DNA from: Megalonaias nervosa
Taxonomy: Eukaryota; Mollusca; Bivalvia; Unionida; Unionidae
Length of the DNA stretch: 64,000 bases
Reading direction: 5' to 3'
Assembly: GCA_016617855.1 (NCBI GenBank)
Contig: JAECUM010001105.1
Location: 1 to 64,000 of the forward strand
The notes under the pieces are model-generated. The model was not told where the DNA came from and did no database searches. It saw nothing but the letters and a program-made list of their open reading frames with translations. Position 1 is the stretch's first letter. Each line of letters begins with the position of its first letter. The position numbers and the translations under genes are program-made. This document shows positions 59,413 through 63,240 of the stretch, piece after piece.

Positions 59413-61890
59413 ACATTACATATGTAAGACTGTTTTTCTTTTGAGATTAAGAGACATAATGTGATGTATGTGGTGTGTCATCAAGATGTGAGATTTATTG
59501 ATGAAGCCTTATAAGTTTTCAGGTAGGAAGTTCATGTTAACTTTGTTTATTGCTATGACAATCATTCAAACCATATGTAGTTTTTAAAATTCATGTCATT
59601 CAAATGTTAAAATATGGTCACCATGCAATAAATGTGAAAGTCTGGTCACTTTGCAATAAATGTGAAAATCTGGTCACATTGCAATAAATGTGAAAGTCTA
59701 GTCACATAGCAATAAATGTGAAAATCTAGTCACTTTGCAATAAATGTGAAAATCTGGTCACTTTGCAATGTTGATTCAGTGTTTTTTCAAAAAATCAGTG
59801 AAGTGTGAGCTTCTGTACTCTGCAGTAATTAATGTATACGTATTTAGTGTTTTATTAGTAATTATGTTGAAACAAACCTCACAGTCAATGGCTAGAAACT
59901 GAGTGTGGTGAACAGGTTCACCTATCTTGGCAGCACTCCATCATAGAACATCGTAATCGATGATGAAGTTAATGCCAGGATTGCAAAGGCCAGCGCAGCC
60001 TTCAGCAAACTACACGCCAATGTCTGGAACAGAAGAGGCATTAGTTTACAGACAAAGCTGAACGTGTATAGAACGATCGTACTCCCTACACTATTATATG
60101 CTTGCAAAACCTAGACAGTGTACCAGCGCCATGCAAAGAAGTTGAACCACTTCCACACAACATGCCTTAGAAGACTCCTCAACATCAAGTGGCAAGACAG
60201 GATCCCGGATACTGATGTCCTTGCACAAGCAAATCTGCCCAGTATCTACACCATCCCGATGGAATCACAGTTGCGATGGGCAGACCATGTGGCTCTCATG
60301 CCAGACCACCAGCTTCCAAAAACACTCTTTATGGCAAACTTGAACAATTAAAACACAACAAAGGAGGCCAAAGAAAATGATATAAGGACACCCTGAAGAC
60401 GTCATTGAAGAACTTTGGCATTAGCTGTGACACATGGGAGCAGACTGCCCAGGACAGGGTCGTGTGGCGCTCTTCCATCACTAAAGGTGCTGCTGCTTGC
60501 GAGGCCAACAGGATAGCTGTAGCAGTACAATGGAGGCAGACCTAGAAATCCCAAGCCAGTAACCCCACGATCTGCGTTGCTACCATCCCCTATCCACAAT
60601 GCCATAGAATAGTAAGGGGCCACATCGGCCTCATCAGCCATTTACACACCCAGAGACCATTCGTTTCTGCCATAAACACTGGGTGACTAAAATAGTCATG
60701 CAGTAGTTTTAGTATTTTACAGCCATGTTCATTGGGATTAAGCATACATTTATAACATGAAACCAGCTTGTATGAAGAGTCAAAGTATTTTTTTACAACA
60801 GTTTCACTTGAAGGAAGAATGAATTTTGAATAAGTATTAAATCTGATCTTCATATACTAGTATCATTCATTATTCTTTCTTTCGTTTTCAGTAGTACTAG
60901 TATTTGAATACCTTACGGATTTTCTTCTTTCTCTCTGTGTTTACTTATCTCACAATGTATTGATTTAAGGTAGTGAGTGTAAATTACAACTACCAGAGAC
61001 TGTGTTGATATATGTGCATTCAAACAGTATAAAATGCTTTATAATTCATTTTTTAAGGGTTAAAATAAAACACCTGTAAAAGCTACTATTATATTACCAG
61101 ATTTCAGAAATGACATAGATATATCAAGTAAATTTTTTATCTCTTGGAATGAAACAGAGTAAGAAAATGATGGGGAGGGATTTTTTTTATCATATATGGC
61201 TACATTTTCCTTGGGTCTTTAAATTCATGGTTCAGGACAACAGTGAAATCCATGAAAACTGGTACCCCTTGAAAATTAATAATACTACAATATCAGTGCT
61301 CTAGAATAAGTATTCCTGTAATTTTTTATCATTTGGAATGAATCAGAATAAGAAAATGTGGTAGAGAGATTTTTTTTATCATATATAACAACATTTTCCT
61401 TGGATCTTTAAATTTACGGTTCAAGACAACAATGAAATCCATGAAAATTGGTACCCCATGAAAATTAGTAATACTACAATATCAGCATTGTAGAATAAGT
61501 ACTCTTGTAATTCCATGCAGGCTCAGGGACTTAGAATTGGCCTGATGATATCACAAGCATGTCATAAGGGAGACTAATAGAGGCAGGATCCATGATGGCT
61601 TAGTACTGAGCATGCTAGACTAGCAGCAAAAATGGTTCAGGTTAGAATCCTACTACTGAATCAATCCTGGTTGGCTACCATGATATGTTCTTCAGCATAA
61701 CACTTTATTTTGATTGCTTTGTCACCAATTTTTGTTGCTTAGCCATAAAACCAACCATGTACTCATTACCTTCTTTCAGTATATCCAAAATACCCGAGTG
61801 TAAAGCTGTCTCTCAATACAGGCTGGAGTTCCAGTAGAAATTCACAAGGGCGACTTCTGGCCCTTCAGGCTAATATCGTCACTGTTCATG
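9682..61890 (+). CDS. ADAM17: ADAM17/TACE-like metalloprotease, 5' eleven exons (partial)
   Basis: Joined exons: 9682-9745, 17162-17288, 23008-23138, 38105-38193, 40437-40540, 48873-48970, 52582-52709, 55980-56075, 57644-57742, 59195-59333, 61780-61890. All ten introns are GT-AG and every phase matches, giving 395 residues plus one base. Order: signal peptide (1-22), prodomain, cysteine-switch Cys175, furin site RKKR ending at 211, then the reprolysin-type catalytic domain from CRLMVVAD to VTVH, whose His395 is the first zinc ligand of HExxH (His405 in human ADAM17). The family is a type I membrane sheddase that releases ectodomains such as TNF and EGF-receptor ligands in vertebrates. CLAHLFTY and CRLMVVAD favour ADAM17 over the related ADAM10. 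The remaining zinc motif, disintegrin, transmembrane and tail exons lie beyond the window. No broken exon was seen. Confidence 0.92.
10197..10250. repeat. (TA)n microsatellite
   Basis: About 27 TA dinucleotides. A short duplication containing AAATTAATTTGAAAA lies on its right side at 10266 and again at 10306. Confidence 0.95.
10332..10409. repeat. (TA)n microsatellite
   Basis: About 38 TA dinucleotides, 82 bases after the previous tract. Confidence 0.95.
12411..12429 (+). other. G-rich tract, possible G-quadruplex
   Basis: GGGGGTGGGGGTGGAGGGG on the coding strand in intron 1. There are three long G runs and one GG, so a quadruplex is possible by splitting the long runs. Confidence 0.5.
13115..13253. 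mobile_element. Foldback (MITE-like) inverted repeat
   Basis: Two arms of about 64 bases face each other around a spacer of about 10 bases. The left arm starts CTCAAATGGGTAATGATTTA and the right arm ends in its complement. Arm mismatches are few. This is typical of a miniature inverted-repeat element or a hairpin-forming repeat, and there is no coding capacity. Confidence 0.75.
15055..15150 (-). mobile_element. SINE-C fragment
   Basis: Shares ACAGCAACACAAG-AGGTTATTTAGTG with the better copy at 22190-22360. Only the body is visible; the tRNA-like head is not. Confidence 0.45.
15378..15488. repeat. Three imperfect ~33-bp tandem units
   Basis: The phrase AAATAAAGATGAATCAA and variants recur three to four times. 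It is degenerate and not coding. Confidence 0.5.
16790..16990. repeat. Degenerate ATATCAT-rich tandem repeat
   Basis: Recurrent ATATCATCATATAATAT phrases spaced about 50-60 bases apart. Confidence 0.45.
17162..17288 (+). CDS. ADAM17: ADAM17-like exon 2: start of prodomain
   Basis: Encodes residues 22-64 (Gly22 split at its start, Arg64 at its end). ENVLRYYETLKSSDIKIRV matches the N-terminal prodomain of ADAM17/ADAM10-type proteins, followed by a basic KREAGK stretch and HVTFSTLGR. Acceptor TTCCAG, donor GTGTGT. Confidence 0.88.
17877..18078. mobile_element. MITE with ~40-bp terminal inverted repeats, copy 1
   Basis: The left end TACCATATGTAATTG and the right end CTAGTACATATGGTA belong to inverted repeats of about 40 bases that include CCAACTGCAAAC. 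The interior holds further inverted pairs of GGCAGATCTGGGT. It is non-coding, and a second copy lies inverted at 52771-52990. Confidence 0.75.
18250..19010 (-). pseudogene. pogo/Tigger-type transposase fragment
   Basis: On the minus strand across frames: NNGVINMD, stop, TPMYFDLILG (the first catalytic Asp region, with a stop codon where Glu is normal), KGWIVLVEAKVWDDEGVIKR, and further left GRCTSKLQPLGVSIDKPVK, the conserved stretch near the end of pogo-type DDE domains. Stops and frameshifts are frequent. Similarity to the pogo branch of Tc1/mariner is from motif knowledge. It is transposon debris inside intron 2 and antisense to the gene. Confidence 0.65.
19070..19311 (+). mobile_element. 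SINE-A copy (5' truncated)
   Basis: Body of the tRNA-headed SINE family A: ACCAAAGACTTATAAAAATA, CAGCATTAAGAG, TGTCTGCAGCATGAT, and the end TTGTTAAAGCTACATTAAAA followed by a CA-rich tail. The tRNA-like head is missing or too decayed. Confidence 0.75.
19433..19656. repeat. 44-bp minisatellite, 5 copies
   Basis: Five nearly identical units containing CCAACTAAATCATCTCCACA and GGTCTTGCACTCATTTT. Units differ by single bases, so the expansion is recent. Confidence 0.92.
19728..20442. repeat. 29-bp minisatellite, about 24 copies
   Basis: Units read CATTAATTCAGTGTAAATTG plus GAGAAACTT or GAGAAATTT. The C/T variant alternates irregularly along the array, and one unit near 20101-20110 is shortened. 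There are no spacers. Confidence 0.97.
20426..20743 (-). pseudogene. Possible transposase N-terminus with 7-residue repeats
   Basis: A minus-strand open frame (20698-20426). It starts with about six copies of a seven-residue unit such as DQNGPLA (21-bp DNA period), then EPAAKHTKLWNPQDRHKMLV and LLGEVNAKAKAKF. That last part could be a degraded helix-turn-helix like those at the N-terminus of pogo transposases. It is in the same orientation as the pogo fragment at 18250-19010, so both may be parts of one element split by the minisatellites and a SINE. The assignment is weak. Confidence 0.35.
21137..21352 (+). mobile_element. SINE-A copy with internal deletion
   Basis: The tRNA-like head is present: GGTTAGAGCATCTGCC (box A region) and AGGTTTGAGCCCC (box B region). 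It then runs to CTCAGCATTAAGA and jumps straight to CATCACTATAAATTGCC, lacking about 100 bases found in other copies. Confidence 0.85.
21709..22026 (-). mobile_element. SINE-A copy, near full length
   Basis: Reverse copy. It starts at its CA/TG-rich tail (GTGTGTGTGTGATTTGGATT), runs through the body, and ends in the reversed tRNA-like head with GGGTTTGAACCTGCA (box B) and CTCTAACCACTAGGCC (box A). Confidence 0.88.
22190..22360 (-). mobile_element. SINE-C copy
   Basis: A different tRNA-headed repeat. Reversed head: AGGATTTGAATCC (box B) and CTACTGAGCCACCACAG (box A). The body ends ACACAGCAACACAAGC. A fragment is at 15055. Confidence 0.65.
22493..22552. repeat. Short CAAGGGAG foldback, copy 1
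   Basis: TCAAGGGAGGCAACTCAAAT at one end and TTAGTTATCTCTC-like complement at the other, about 60 bases in all. A second copy is at 31612-31672. Confidence 0.55.
23008..23138 (+). CDS. ADAM17: ADAM17-like exon 3: prodomain
   Basis: Encodes residues 64-108. NFNLYLQPSKILSHDFKA and FKVNSSAFYSGKLE match the prodomain core of the family. NSS is a possible N-glycosylation site. Acceptor TTTCAG, donor GTAATA; phase 2 in, phase 1 out. Confidence 0.9.
24240..24531 (+). mobile_element. SINE-A copy
   Basis: The degenerate head CAGGTTGCCAGTTTAAATCC is followed by the full body and the end AATTGTTAACAGCTATG. Confidence 0.8.
26017..26215 (-). mobile_element. Possible tRNA-headed repeat fragment
   Basis: Near the right end ACAAACTGAGCTACCATGG looks like a reversed box A, preceded by a degenerate box B region. 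It cannot be assigned to the families above. Confidence 0.3.
26283..26529 (+). mobile_element. SINE-B copy
   Basis: Family B. The tRNA-like head AGAGTGGTCTAAAGCGCTCA is followed by GGGTTCGAGTCTC (box B), then CTTGCCAGTAGCTTCTC, TTCCTCCACCAGTTATACTG and TGCTGAAAAATGGCGTTAAA, with an (AAC)n tail. Confidence 0.88.
28629..29009. repeat. 29-bp minisatellite, about 13 copies
   Basis: Units read CCAGTCACAACAGATATATT plus TTGAGTTAT with scattered changes and one shortened unit. Not related in sequence to the 29-bp array at 19728. Confidence 0.95.
29356..29677 (-). mobile_element. SINE-A copy, full length
   Basis: Reverse copy from the TGTGTGTGATTTGGATTTTT tail to the head with GGGGTTTGAGCCCACAA and GCTCTAACCACTTAGACC. 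Confidence 0.9.
30558..30880 (+). mobile_element. SINE-A copy, best preserved
   Basis: Head GGCCTAGTGGTTAGAGCGTC (box A) and GTGGGTTTGACCCCTG (box B), then the complete body to GTTAAAGCTACGTTAAAAAT. A good reference copy for the family in this window. Confidence 0.92.
31078..31592. mobile_element. Possible MITE with AATTGTAATTG repeats
   Basis: The ends AGACTTTAGTTTGATTAC and (reverse complement) AGACTTGGGTTCAATTAC agree at about 13 of 18 bases. Near both ends the phrase AATTGTAATTG recurs several times. There is no coding region. Suggestive of a non-autonomous DNA element. Confidence 0.4.
31612..31672. repeat. Short CAAGGGAG foldback, copy 2
   Basis: TCAAGGGAGACAACTCAAAT and AGTTATCTCCCCTGG face each other within about 60 bases. 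Partner of 22493-22552. Related GGGAGACAATTC phrases also occur at 26645-26740. Confidence 0.6.
31999..32296 (-). mobile_element. SINE-A copy
   Basis: Reverse copy. Tail GTGTGTGTGATTTGGATT, head with GGGGTTTGAACCCGTG and CTCTAACCATGTAGGC. It lacks a short segment of the body around the TGTCTGCGGCATG part. Confidence 0.88.
32640..33240 (-). mobile_element. LINE reverse transcriptase C-terminal fragment
   Basis: On the minus strand EEVEQLTYLGS, then LTDGGTDPDIQN, then KATQTFNTLKQ and, after a break, SVLLYCSETW can be read across frames. These are the typical sequence after the RT domain of one LINE group, different from those at 1-1634 and 59890-60700. Stops interrupt every frame, and the 5' part is absent. 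Confidence 0.65.
33249..33440. repeat. 70-bp tandem duplication
   Basis: TTTCCTGGCATCTGTGA occurs at 33251 and 33321, and CAGCTGGTCTTGT at 33298, 33368 and 33415. Two full units and one partial unit. The minus-strand frames 33490-33227 are a by-product. Confidence 0.8.
33612..35330 (-). mobile_element. Older LTR remnant interrupted by a nested solo LTR
   Basis: 33612-33880 resembles the left part of the 41593-42478 LTR at low identity (TTTGTAAAATTTAACAAA-AATTTATT, then ACTTACAG and TATCAC). 34805-35330 carries the further part. A piece of the same old repeat follows exon 4 at 38194 (shared GTGAATTAA and AATAAATAATTCC). The solo LTR 33881-34804 sits inside it. Confidence 0.5.
33881..34804 (+). 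mobile_element. Solo LTR of the Gmr1-like family (element B)
   Basis: 924 bases beginning TGTTACGCATATG and ending CATAACA, the reverse complement of the element B LTRs at 41593 and 47552. It includes both segments that those two LTRs have lost separately, so it is the most complete LTR of the family here. The flanks GATG and GGTG are an imperfect 4-base match, so a target duplication is only possible. No internal region is attached: a recombined solo LTR. Confidence 0.85.
36049..36356 (-). mobile_element. SINE-A copy
   Basis: Reverse copy from GTATGATTTGGATTTTTAAC to the head with GCTCTAACCACTTAAGCC. A few short deletions in the body. Confidence 0.88.
36590..37860. repeat. Degenerate tandem repeat, ~125-145-bp units
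   Basis: The phrase CATCCTGGCA-GAAGGGCTTTCAAAT and decayed versions recur near 36689, 36834, 37100, 37227, 37354, 37498 and 37690. GATGCCAATCTG-like and ATGGCCAC-TTACTAAAAATAG phrases lie between. Old and strongly diverged; no coding. Confidence 0.75.
38105..38193 (+). CDS. ADAM17: ADAM17-like exon 4: prodomain
   Basis: Encodes residues 108-137. DDVDAQVNVHWEGDAMMANI and DDIYIIE correspond to the prodomain region with the vertebrate pattern ending in YNIEP. Acceptor TTTCAG, donor GTAAGT; phase 1 in, phase 0 out. Confidence 0.9.
39541..39702 (+). mobile_element. SINE-B copy, 5' truncated
   Basis: Starts inside the body at TGGGTACATGAGAAAGCTTG and ends AAATAGTGTTAATCC with an (AAC)n tail. The tRNA-like head is absent, consistent with incomplete reverse transcription. 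Confidence 0.85.
40022..40163. repeat. 50-bp tandem repeat, about 3 copies
   Basis: ACAGGTAGTTGGATTAATAC recurs at 40022, 40072 and (with changes) 40122, each followed by GCTTATGG-TTGGGATA. Confidence 0.9.
40437..40540 (+). CDS. ADAM17: ADAM17-like exon 5: end of prodomain core
   Basis: Encodes residues 138-172. It begins PSWRNFPKSDNHSMVAYRFS; together with the Glu before it this gives EPSWRNF, matching EPLWRF of ADAM17. NHS is a possible glycosylation site. Acceptor TTCAG, donor GTGAGC; phase 0 in, phase 2 out. Confidence 0.9.
41440..41590. repeat. Dispersed-repeat end flanking element B
   Basis: Contains a GTCTCCCC...GGGGAGATAA foldback (41526-41560) and CTATGTTGGGGTTTG (41472-41486), whose inverted copy lies just right of element B at 48288-48302. 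Probably the end of an older repeat into which element B inserted. Confidence 0.4.
41593..42478 (-). repeat. 3' LTR of element B
   Basis: 886 bases, TGTTACAT...CGTAACA on the plus strand. Compared with the other LTRs it lacks about 30 bases (the AAATGGCAACAACAGG part present near 47790). Confidence 0.9.
42479..42492 (-). other. Polypurine tract of element B
   Basis: The minus strand reads TTATGGGGGGAAG immediately before the TGTTACG start of the 3' LTR. Confidence 0.7.
42616..43181 (-). pseudogene. RNase H of element B (broken)
   Basis: 43181-42939 carries FLGMARYYRKFCSNFSNTAE and LTNLLSKKNKFLWTEKCQEA, the link from RT to RNase H. 42828-42616 carries VVVFSDHNPLTF and IKGKDNLIADALS, the end of RNase H. 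Frame changes separate the parts. Confidence 0.8.
43246..44014 (-). pseudogene. Reverse transcriptase of element B (frameshifted)
   Basis: 44014-43508 reads PYRMNPLKQEYLKKEIQYLL, SPCILVPKPDKTFRMCTDYR and VTKFDLLKGFWQIPL with the first catalytic Asp. After a frameshift near 43510 the frame continues with MPFVMKGSPNTFQCLMN and the active-site box YTDD. The catalytic residues are intact, so the defect is the frameshift, plus a stop in the linker upstream of 44014. Confidence 0.88.
44189..45970 (-). CDS. Protease-integrase open frame of element B
   Basis: Open from about 45970 to the stop at 44189; an ATG at 45883 gives 564 codons, but the frame is open upstream and includes the protease motif DTGASQSLLL (DTGA at 45911-45922) and LLLGNDLAGDKV. 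The integrase follows: zinc region HETPLAGHLG ... CRSCHTC, core VDCVGPLPKTKSG, SDHGSNF, and YHPERQGALQRFHQTLK, ending in a C-terminal domain with PYTVEKKVND. Spacing from the second Asp to the Gln of ALQRFH is exactly 35, so the catalytic Glu is replaced by Gln (codon 44669-44671). It is uninterrupted while its neighbours are broken. Probably a retrotransposon relic; cellular use is unproven. Confidence 0.88.
   Translation of the reverse strand, partial: GFYITLANPIPIKILRDTGASQSLLLSGTLPFSEKSSSNESVLNQGVECDFVNVPLHSVNLSSDLVSGPVTVGIASSLPIEGIHLLLGNDLAGDKVVVNPLVTDKPSLDQKVDPIEKEFPDLYPACAVTRAMAKKALENDFDKENIPLADTCISQAFDEVSFTPCLDQSKDIDHSDPLLNTHSLSSNQGDKRQSLVVKQEKDPEISCLFQTAISETEATEVPIGYFIKNGILMRKWRPPVVPAGDEWSVNYQIVVPKSYRQEILSLAHETPLAGHLGINKTYQKILTHFYWPKIKSDVCKYCRSCHTCQMVGKPNQKIPKAHLQPISAFDKPFSRIMVDCVGPLPKTKSGNQYLLTIMCASTRLPEAIPLRNIKTKTIVKALIKFFTQFGLPKSVQSDHGSNFMSGIFQQVMYELGIQQFKSSAYHPERQGALQRFHQTLKNMIRSYCFDTGKDWDEGIHLLLFAVRESVQESLGFSPFELVFGHTVRGPLKLLKKKLLSNEDTELNLLDFASNFKYKLSKACEVARANLHSTQSKTKVRYDKNSKERSFQPDDRVLALLPIPQNPLQAKYYGPYTVEKKVNDLNYIINTPGR
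46140..47385 (-). pseudogene. SCAN-like Gag of element B (frameshifted)
   Basis: 47385-46840 begins MSLKVETFLSSPTQGQLDCL and runs into a Glu/Arg/Lys-rich coiled-coil stretch. A frameshifted middle part reads IRLVPPFREKEADKYF. 46586-46140 reads AYRQKFRNYKKEAGQTHVEF, FERWCLAKKV, LVLLEEFKNGVHSDIKTYL and ENAARAVDEY, a pattern like SCAN domains, which derive from Gmr1-type gag capsids. A CCHC knuckle (CTYCKKK, then GHVFSDC in another frame) lies near 46110-46170. Confidence 0.75.
47552..48282 (-). repeat. 5' LTR of element B
   Basis: 731 bases. Shorter than its partner because about 170 bases after AACAAAATAA are missing. The rest matches the 3' LTR closely. Confidence 0.9.
48553..48722 (-). mobile_element. 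SINE-D copy
   Basis: Reversed tRNA-like head (GATTTGAACCTATGACC and TGTGCTAACCATCAAGTGG), with a body ending GAGTGATATTTAATGGCAGA. Shares a GCACTTTACTCCC-like core with 54895-55045. Confidence 0.6.
48873..48970 (+). CDS. ADAM17: ADAM17-like exon 6: cysteine switch
   Basis: Encodes residues 172-205. SFCGIKEG places Cys175 where the family has its cysteine switch, which holds the proenzyme inactive by binding the active-site zinc. An acidic stretch NEYDDMDKKELHG follows, as in the segment leading to the furin site. Acceptor TTTCAG, donor GTAAGG; phase 2 in, phase 1 out. Confidence 0.88.
48971..52581 (+). other. Intron 6 of the ADAM17-like gene
   Basis: 3.6 kb, phase 1. 50540-50730 has inverted ACTAGTCC/GGACTAGT phrases and may be an old repeat. 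The rest is AT-rich with nothing recognised. Confidence 0.6.
52582..52709 (+). CDS. ADAM17: ADAM17-like exon 7: furin site and catalytic start
   Basis: Encodes residues 205-247. RKKR (208-211) is a proprotein-convertase site where the prodomain is removed. CRLMVVADYTFFENMGG then starts the metalloprotease domain, and GYL leads into exon 8. Acceptor TTTCAG, donor GTAAGT; phase 1 in, phase 0 out. Confidence 0.92.
52771..52990. mobile_element. MITE, copy 2 (inverted relative to copy 1)
   Basis: Matches the reverse complement of 17877-18078: TGATTACTCCTA, GGCAGATCTGGGTCTGTGCA and CAGTTGGACTAGTC align. The left inverted repeat is more decayed than the right. Confidence 0.75.
53270..54250. repeat. 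Degenerate tandem repeat, ~140-160-bp units
   Basis: Phrases such as GGCCATCTTGAAAATCTTGT, CTTATGATGTCTAGTTGGT and CCAAAATGAAAATGGTGCC recur about seven times with strong divergence. No coding. Similar in style but not in sequence to 36590-37860. Confidence 0.75.
54370..54545 (+). mobile_element. SINE-D-like copy
   Basis: Possible head with GCAGGTTTGATACCCACTC (box B), then GATGTGTCCTTAGGAAAGGT. Degenerate. Confidence 0.5.
54895..55045 (+). mobile_element. SINE-D copy
   Basis: GGTGACTCAGTGGTTAGTGA (box A region), GGGTTTTGAATCCTA (box B) and TGTGTCCTTGAGCAAGGCAC. Confidence 0.65.
55190..55880. repeat. 41-42-bp minisatellite, about 16 degenerate copies
   Basis: Units contain GGGTCACTGTCCAGGGCATT and CAGGTTTAGGGTCAGGGTTT. 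Open frames with a WVTVQGIQVLG-like period are a by-product. The array ends about 100 bases before exon 8. Confidence 0.92.
55980..56075 (+). CDS. ADAM17: ADAM17-like exon 8: catalytic domain
   Basis: Encodes residues 248-279. INLVEFVNSIYTTTQF and IGFEIAE match the helix after the YLIELIDRV region of ADAM17. Acceptor TTTCAG, donor GTAGAA (weaker than the others); phase 0 on both sides. Without splicing here the frame stays open for 74 more codons. Confidence 0.88.
56076..57643 (+). other. Intron 8 of the ADAM17-like gene
   Basis: 1.6 kb, phase 0. Contains one SINE-A. 56300-56960 and 57300-57640 show nothing else. Confidence 0.7.
56971..57288 (+). mobile_element. SINE-A copy, full length
   Basis: Head GGTGGCTTAGTTGTTAGAGC and GGGTTTGAACCCCAG, full body, and an end TCAAGCTACGTTTAGAAAAA with a CCAAAT tail. 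Confidence 0.9.
57644..57742 (+). CDS. ADAM17: ADAM17-like exon 9: catalytic domain
   Basis: Encodes residues 280-312: MRIHNESTSDSITLQNGEHY and KDWVTKDLLE, corresponding to the loop and helix before CLAHLFTY. NES is a possible glycosylation site. Acceptor TTATAG, donor GTAAAG; phase 0 on both sides. Confidence 0.88.
57905..58161 (+). mobile_element. SINE-B copy, full length
   Basis: GGCCGAGTGGTCTAAAGCGC (box A, like a Leu/Ser tRNA head) and TTGGTTCGAGTCTAAG (box B). The body CTTGCCAGTAGCTTCTCGTG leads to AATGGCGTTAAGCCCC and an (AAC)n tail. Confidence 0.92.
58826..59045. repeat. 44-bp minisatellite, 5 copies, each with a hairpin
   Basis: Units contain ACTTGTCTTAAAAACAAGT, an inverted repeat, and TTTGACATAGCATTGGGA. 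Nearly identical copies. Confidence 0.93.
59195..59333 (+). CDS. ADAM17: ADAM17-like exon 10: catalytic domain
   Basis: Encodes residues 313-359. FCLAHLFTYRAF and GVLGLAYIASDRIG, then GGICSP, are the most diagnostic ADAM17 motifs in the gene. Cys324 and Cys356 are expected disulfide partners. Acceptor TTGCAG, donor GTATGT; phase 0 in, phase 1 out. Confidence 0.95.
59358..59411. repeat. (ATT)n microsatellite
   Basis: About 18 ATT triplets starting 25 bases after the exon 10 donor. They give a poly-Ile frame if read through. Confidence 0.96.
59616..59775. repeat. 28-bp minisatellite, about 5.5 copies
   Basis: GTCACTTTGCAATAAATGTG plus AAAATCTG, with small changes between units. Confidence 0.9.
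59890..60700 (+). mobile_element. LINE C-terminal fragment with zinc-finger-like end
   Basis: NRFTYLGS-like start near 59910, then VNARIAKASAAFSKLHANVW, GISLQTKLNVYRTIVLPTLL, a TAG where Trp is expected (near 60113), YQRHAKKLNHFHTTCLRRLL and SQLRWADHVALMPD. It ends with CHRIVRGHIGLISHLHT, a degraded C2H2-like finger typical of this LINE group; the first Cys is Tyr. At least two stops and a frameshift. Unlike the two other LINE pieces in the window. Confidence 0.8.
61127..61510. repeat. 189-bp tandem duplication
   Basis: ACATTTTCCTTGG-TCTTTAAATT occurs at 61202 and 61391, and the surrounding sequence matches for the length of the unit with scattered changes. Confidence 0.85.
61580..61745 (+). 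mobile_element. SINE-D-like copy
   Basis: ATGGCTTAGTACTGAGCATG and GGTTAGAATCCTACTACT resemble tRNA boxes, followed by a decayed body. Confidence 0.45.
61780..61890 (+). CDS. ADAM17: ADAM17-like exon 11: up to first zinc-ligand His
   Basis: Encodes residues 359-395 plus one base. VKLSLNTGWSSSRNSQGR and LLALQANIVTVH match the stretch before HExxHNFG. The exon ends CAT G, so the next exon must supply the rest of Glu and the GHNFG part. Acceptor TTTCAG, donor GTAAGG; phase 1 on both sides. Confidence 0.92.
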
Positions 61891-62854
61891 GTAAGGTGTC
61901 TTGTCTCACCTGTTAATGCTGAGACATAAGAATCACTTTTAGAGTCGCAATGGCAATGGCAGCATTGTCAGACTCAATAGTGTTAAGATTCTGTGTGAAT
62001 ATTTTTGAAAATCATGCACCTTCTGCTTCAGAAATTTGGTTATATTATGGTATGTACCTTCTGCATCAGAAATTTGGTTATGTTATGATACATTATCTTA
62101 CTCTACACACATGAGACATTGAGCTTCCTGGAAGTTTCCTAGATTTTTTTGTTGTTTGTTTTTCTTTATGTTTGTGGATATTTTAGACAAATTTTTAAAA
62201 ATATAATTTGGATATGCAATGTTTGAAAAAATTTTATGCAGGTAAAATGTTTTGGAAACAGACTTTTAATTTGAATTCATTGAATATATGCAAATAACTA
62301 TGACCAACTGCCATCTTCAGTCAGTGTGAAAATAAAATAACCCCACTAATTTATATGAGTATAGTATCCACTGTTTAGGTTAGGATTATTCCATAAATTT
62401 TCCAGGGGAGGATGGAAAACTAGCAAGTGAATTTAGAAAGTTGGATATAGAAAAACCAACAATATGATGAGACATTACAGATCTCTTTGTACTTGAACAA
62501 ACATGCTTTTACATAAATTTAGAAATTGTTCTTTGAAAATTAAAATTAGATTATTCAAATCATATTGCTGCTCAATGTACTGTGTTCCTTTGTGGAAAAA
62601 TTTTCATGAATGAAAGGAAAACTAGTTATTGGTTACAATAATAGTCTTCATTTTCTGTAAATCCTTCCTTGATGGAACAGTGCTTTCGACCATGTTTGTA
62701 AACTATAATGTATTCAGTTTTCAGAAAATAATGAGAAAATGTGTGTTTTCAATGATGACAGAAATATCTGATAGAAAGAATTGTACCTTGAAATCTTTGT
62801 GGAACTATAATATTTGTTTAAATTCTTGGATTATAGATAGATGAAACAAATTAC

Positions 62855-63199
62855 TTGTTAAATGTCTCACATAATTTTATTTTTAGCAATGCCTCAAAAA
62901 GCCTTGAACCCATATGTTCTATCCTTGCCCAGATCATCGTCTTGTTTATGCTTAGCTCTTGTCCAGAGGGCCATGCAGCAGAAACAGTTGAACTCATTAG
63001 TCATCGAAAGAATTGCATAGCTAGAAGGCCCTCCTCTTTAAAGGCTTACGAATGGAAGTGGTGTTTTTTTCAGAGACTGATGCAAAGTCAAAACATCATC
63101 CCTTTGACAGCCTTTGTCCCAAGAGTAGCTGACTTTTTTCTTTGCTTGTTCGAGGCAAAATGTTGGCTCCAATTACTACAGGGTCTGTACAGTCATTAA
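62855..63199 (+). pseudogene. DIRS-type tyrosine recombinase, N-terminal fragment
   Basis: The open frame reads CPEGHAAETVELISHRKNC, then SSLKAYEWKWCFFQRLMQSQ, IIPLTAF and VADFFLCLFEAK. This is the pattern of the core-binding domain of tyrosine recombinases in DIRS-like retroelements. The catalytic part (Arg, His, Tyr residues) is missing: the frame stops at 63199, just before a minisatellite. Assignment from motif knowledge. Confidence 0.6.
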
Positions 63200-63240
63200 A
63201 GGTCATTGAAGGTCATTGAGAAATGAATACCTCAGTTAAA

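Larger units (their letters stand above)
59334..61779 (+). other. Intron 10 of the ADAM17-like gene
   Basis: 2.4 kb, phase 1. Holds an (ATT)n tract, a 28-bp array, a LINE fragment, a 189-bp duplication and a SINE-D-like copy. 60860-61120 shows nothing else. Confidence 0.7.

Noticed and set aside
59174..59464. 96-codon protein ending in poly-Ile
   Set aside because: It is exon 10 read through its donor into the (ATT)n tract.
9682..61890. Gene identity as ADAM10
   Set aside because: ADAM10 shares GVLGLA and LNTG, but CRLMVVAD, CLAHLFTY and the helix before exon 9 fit ADAM17 better. The downstream exons would settle it.
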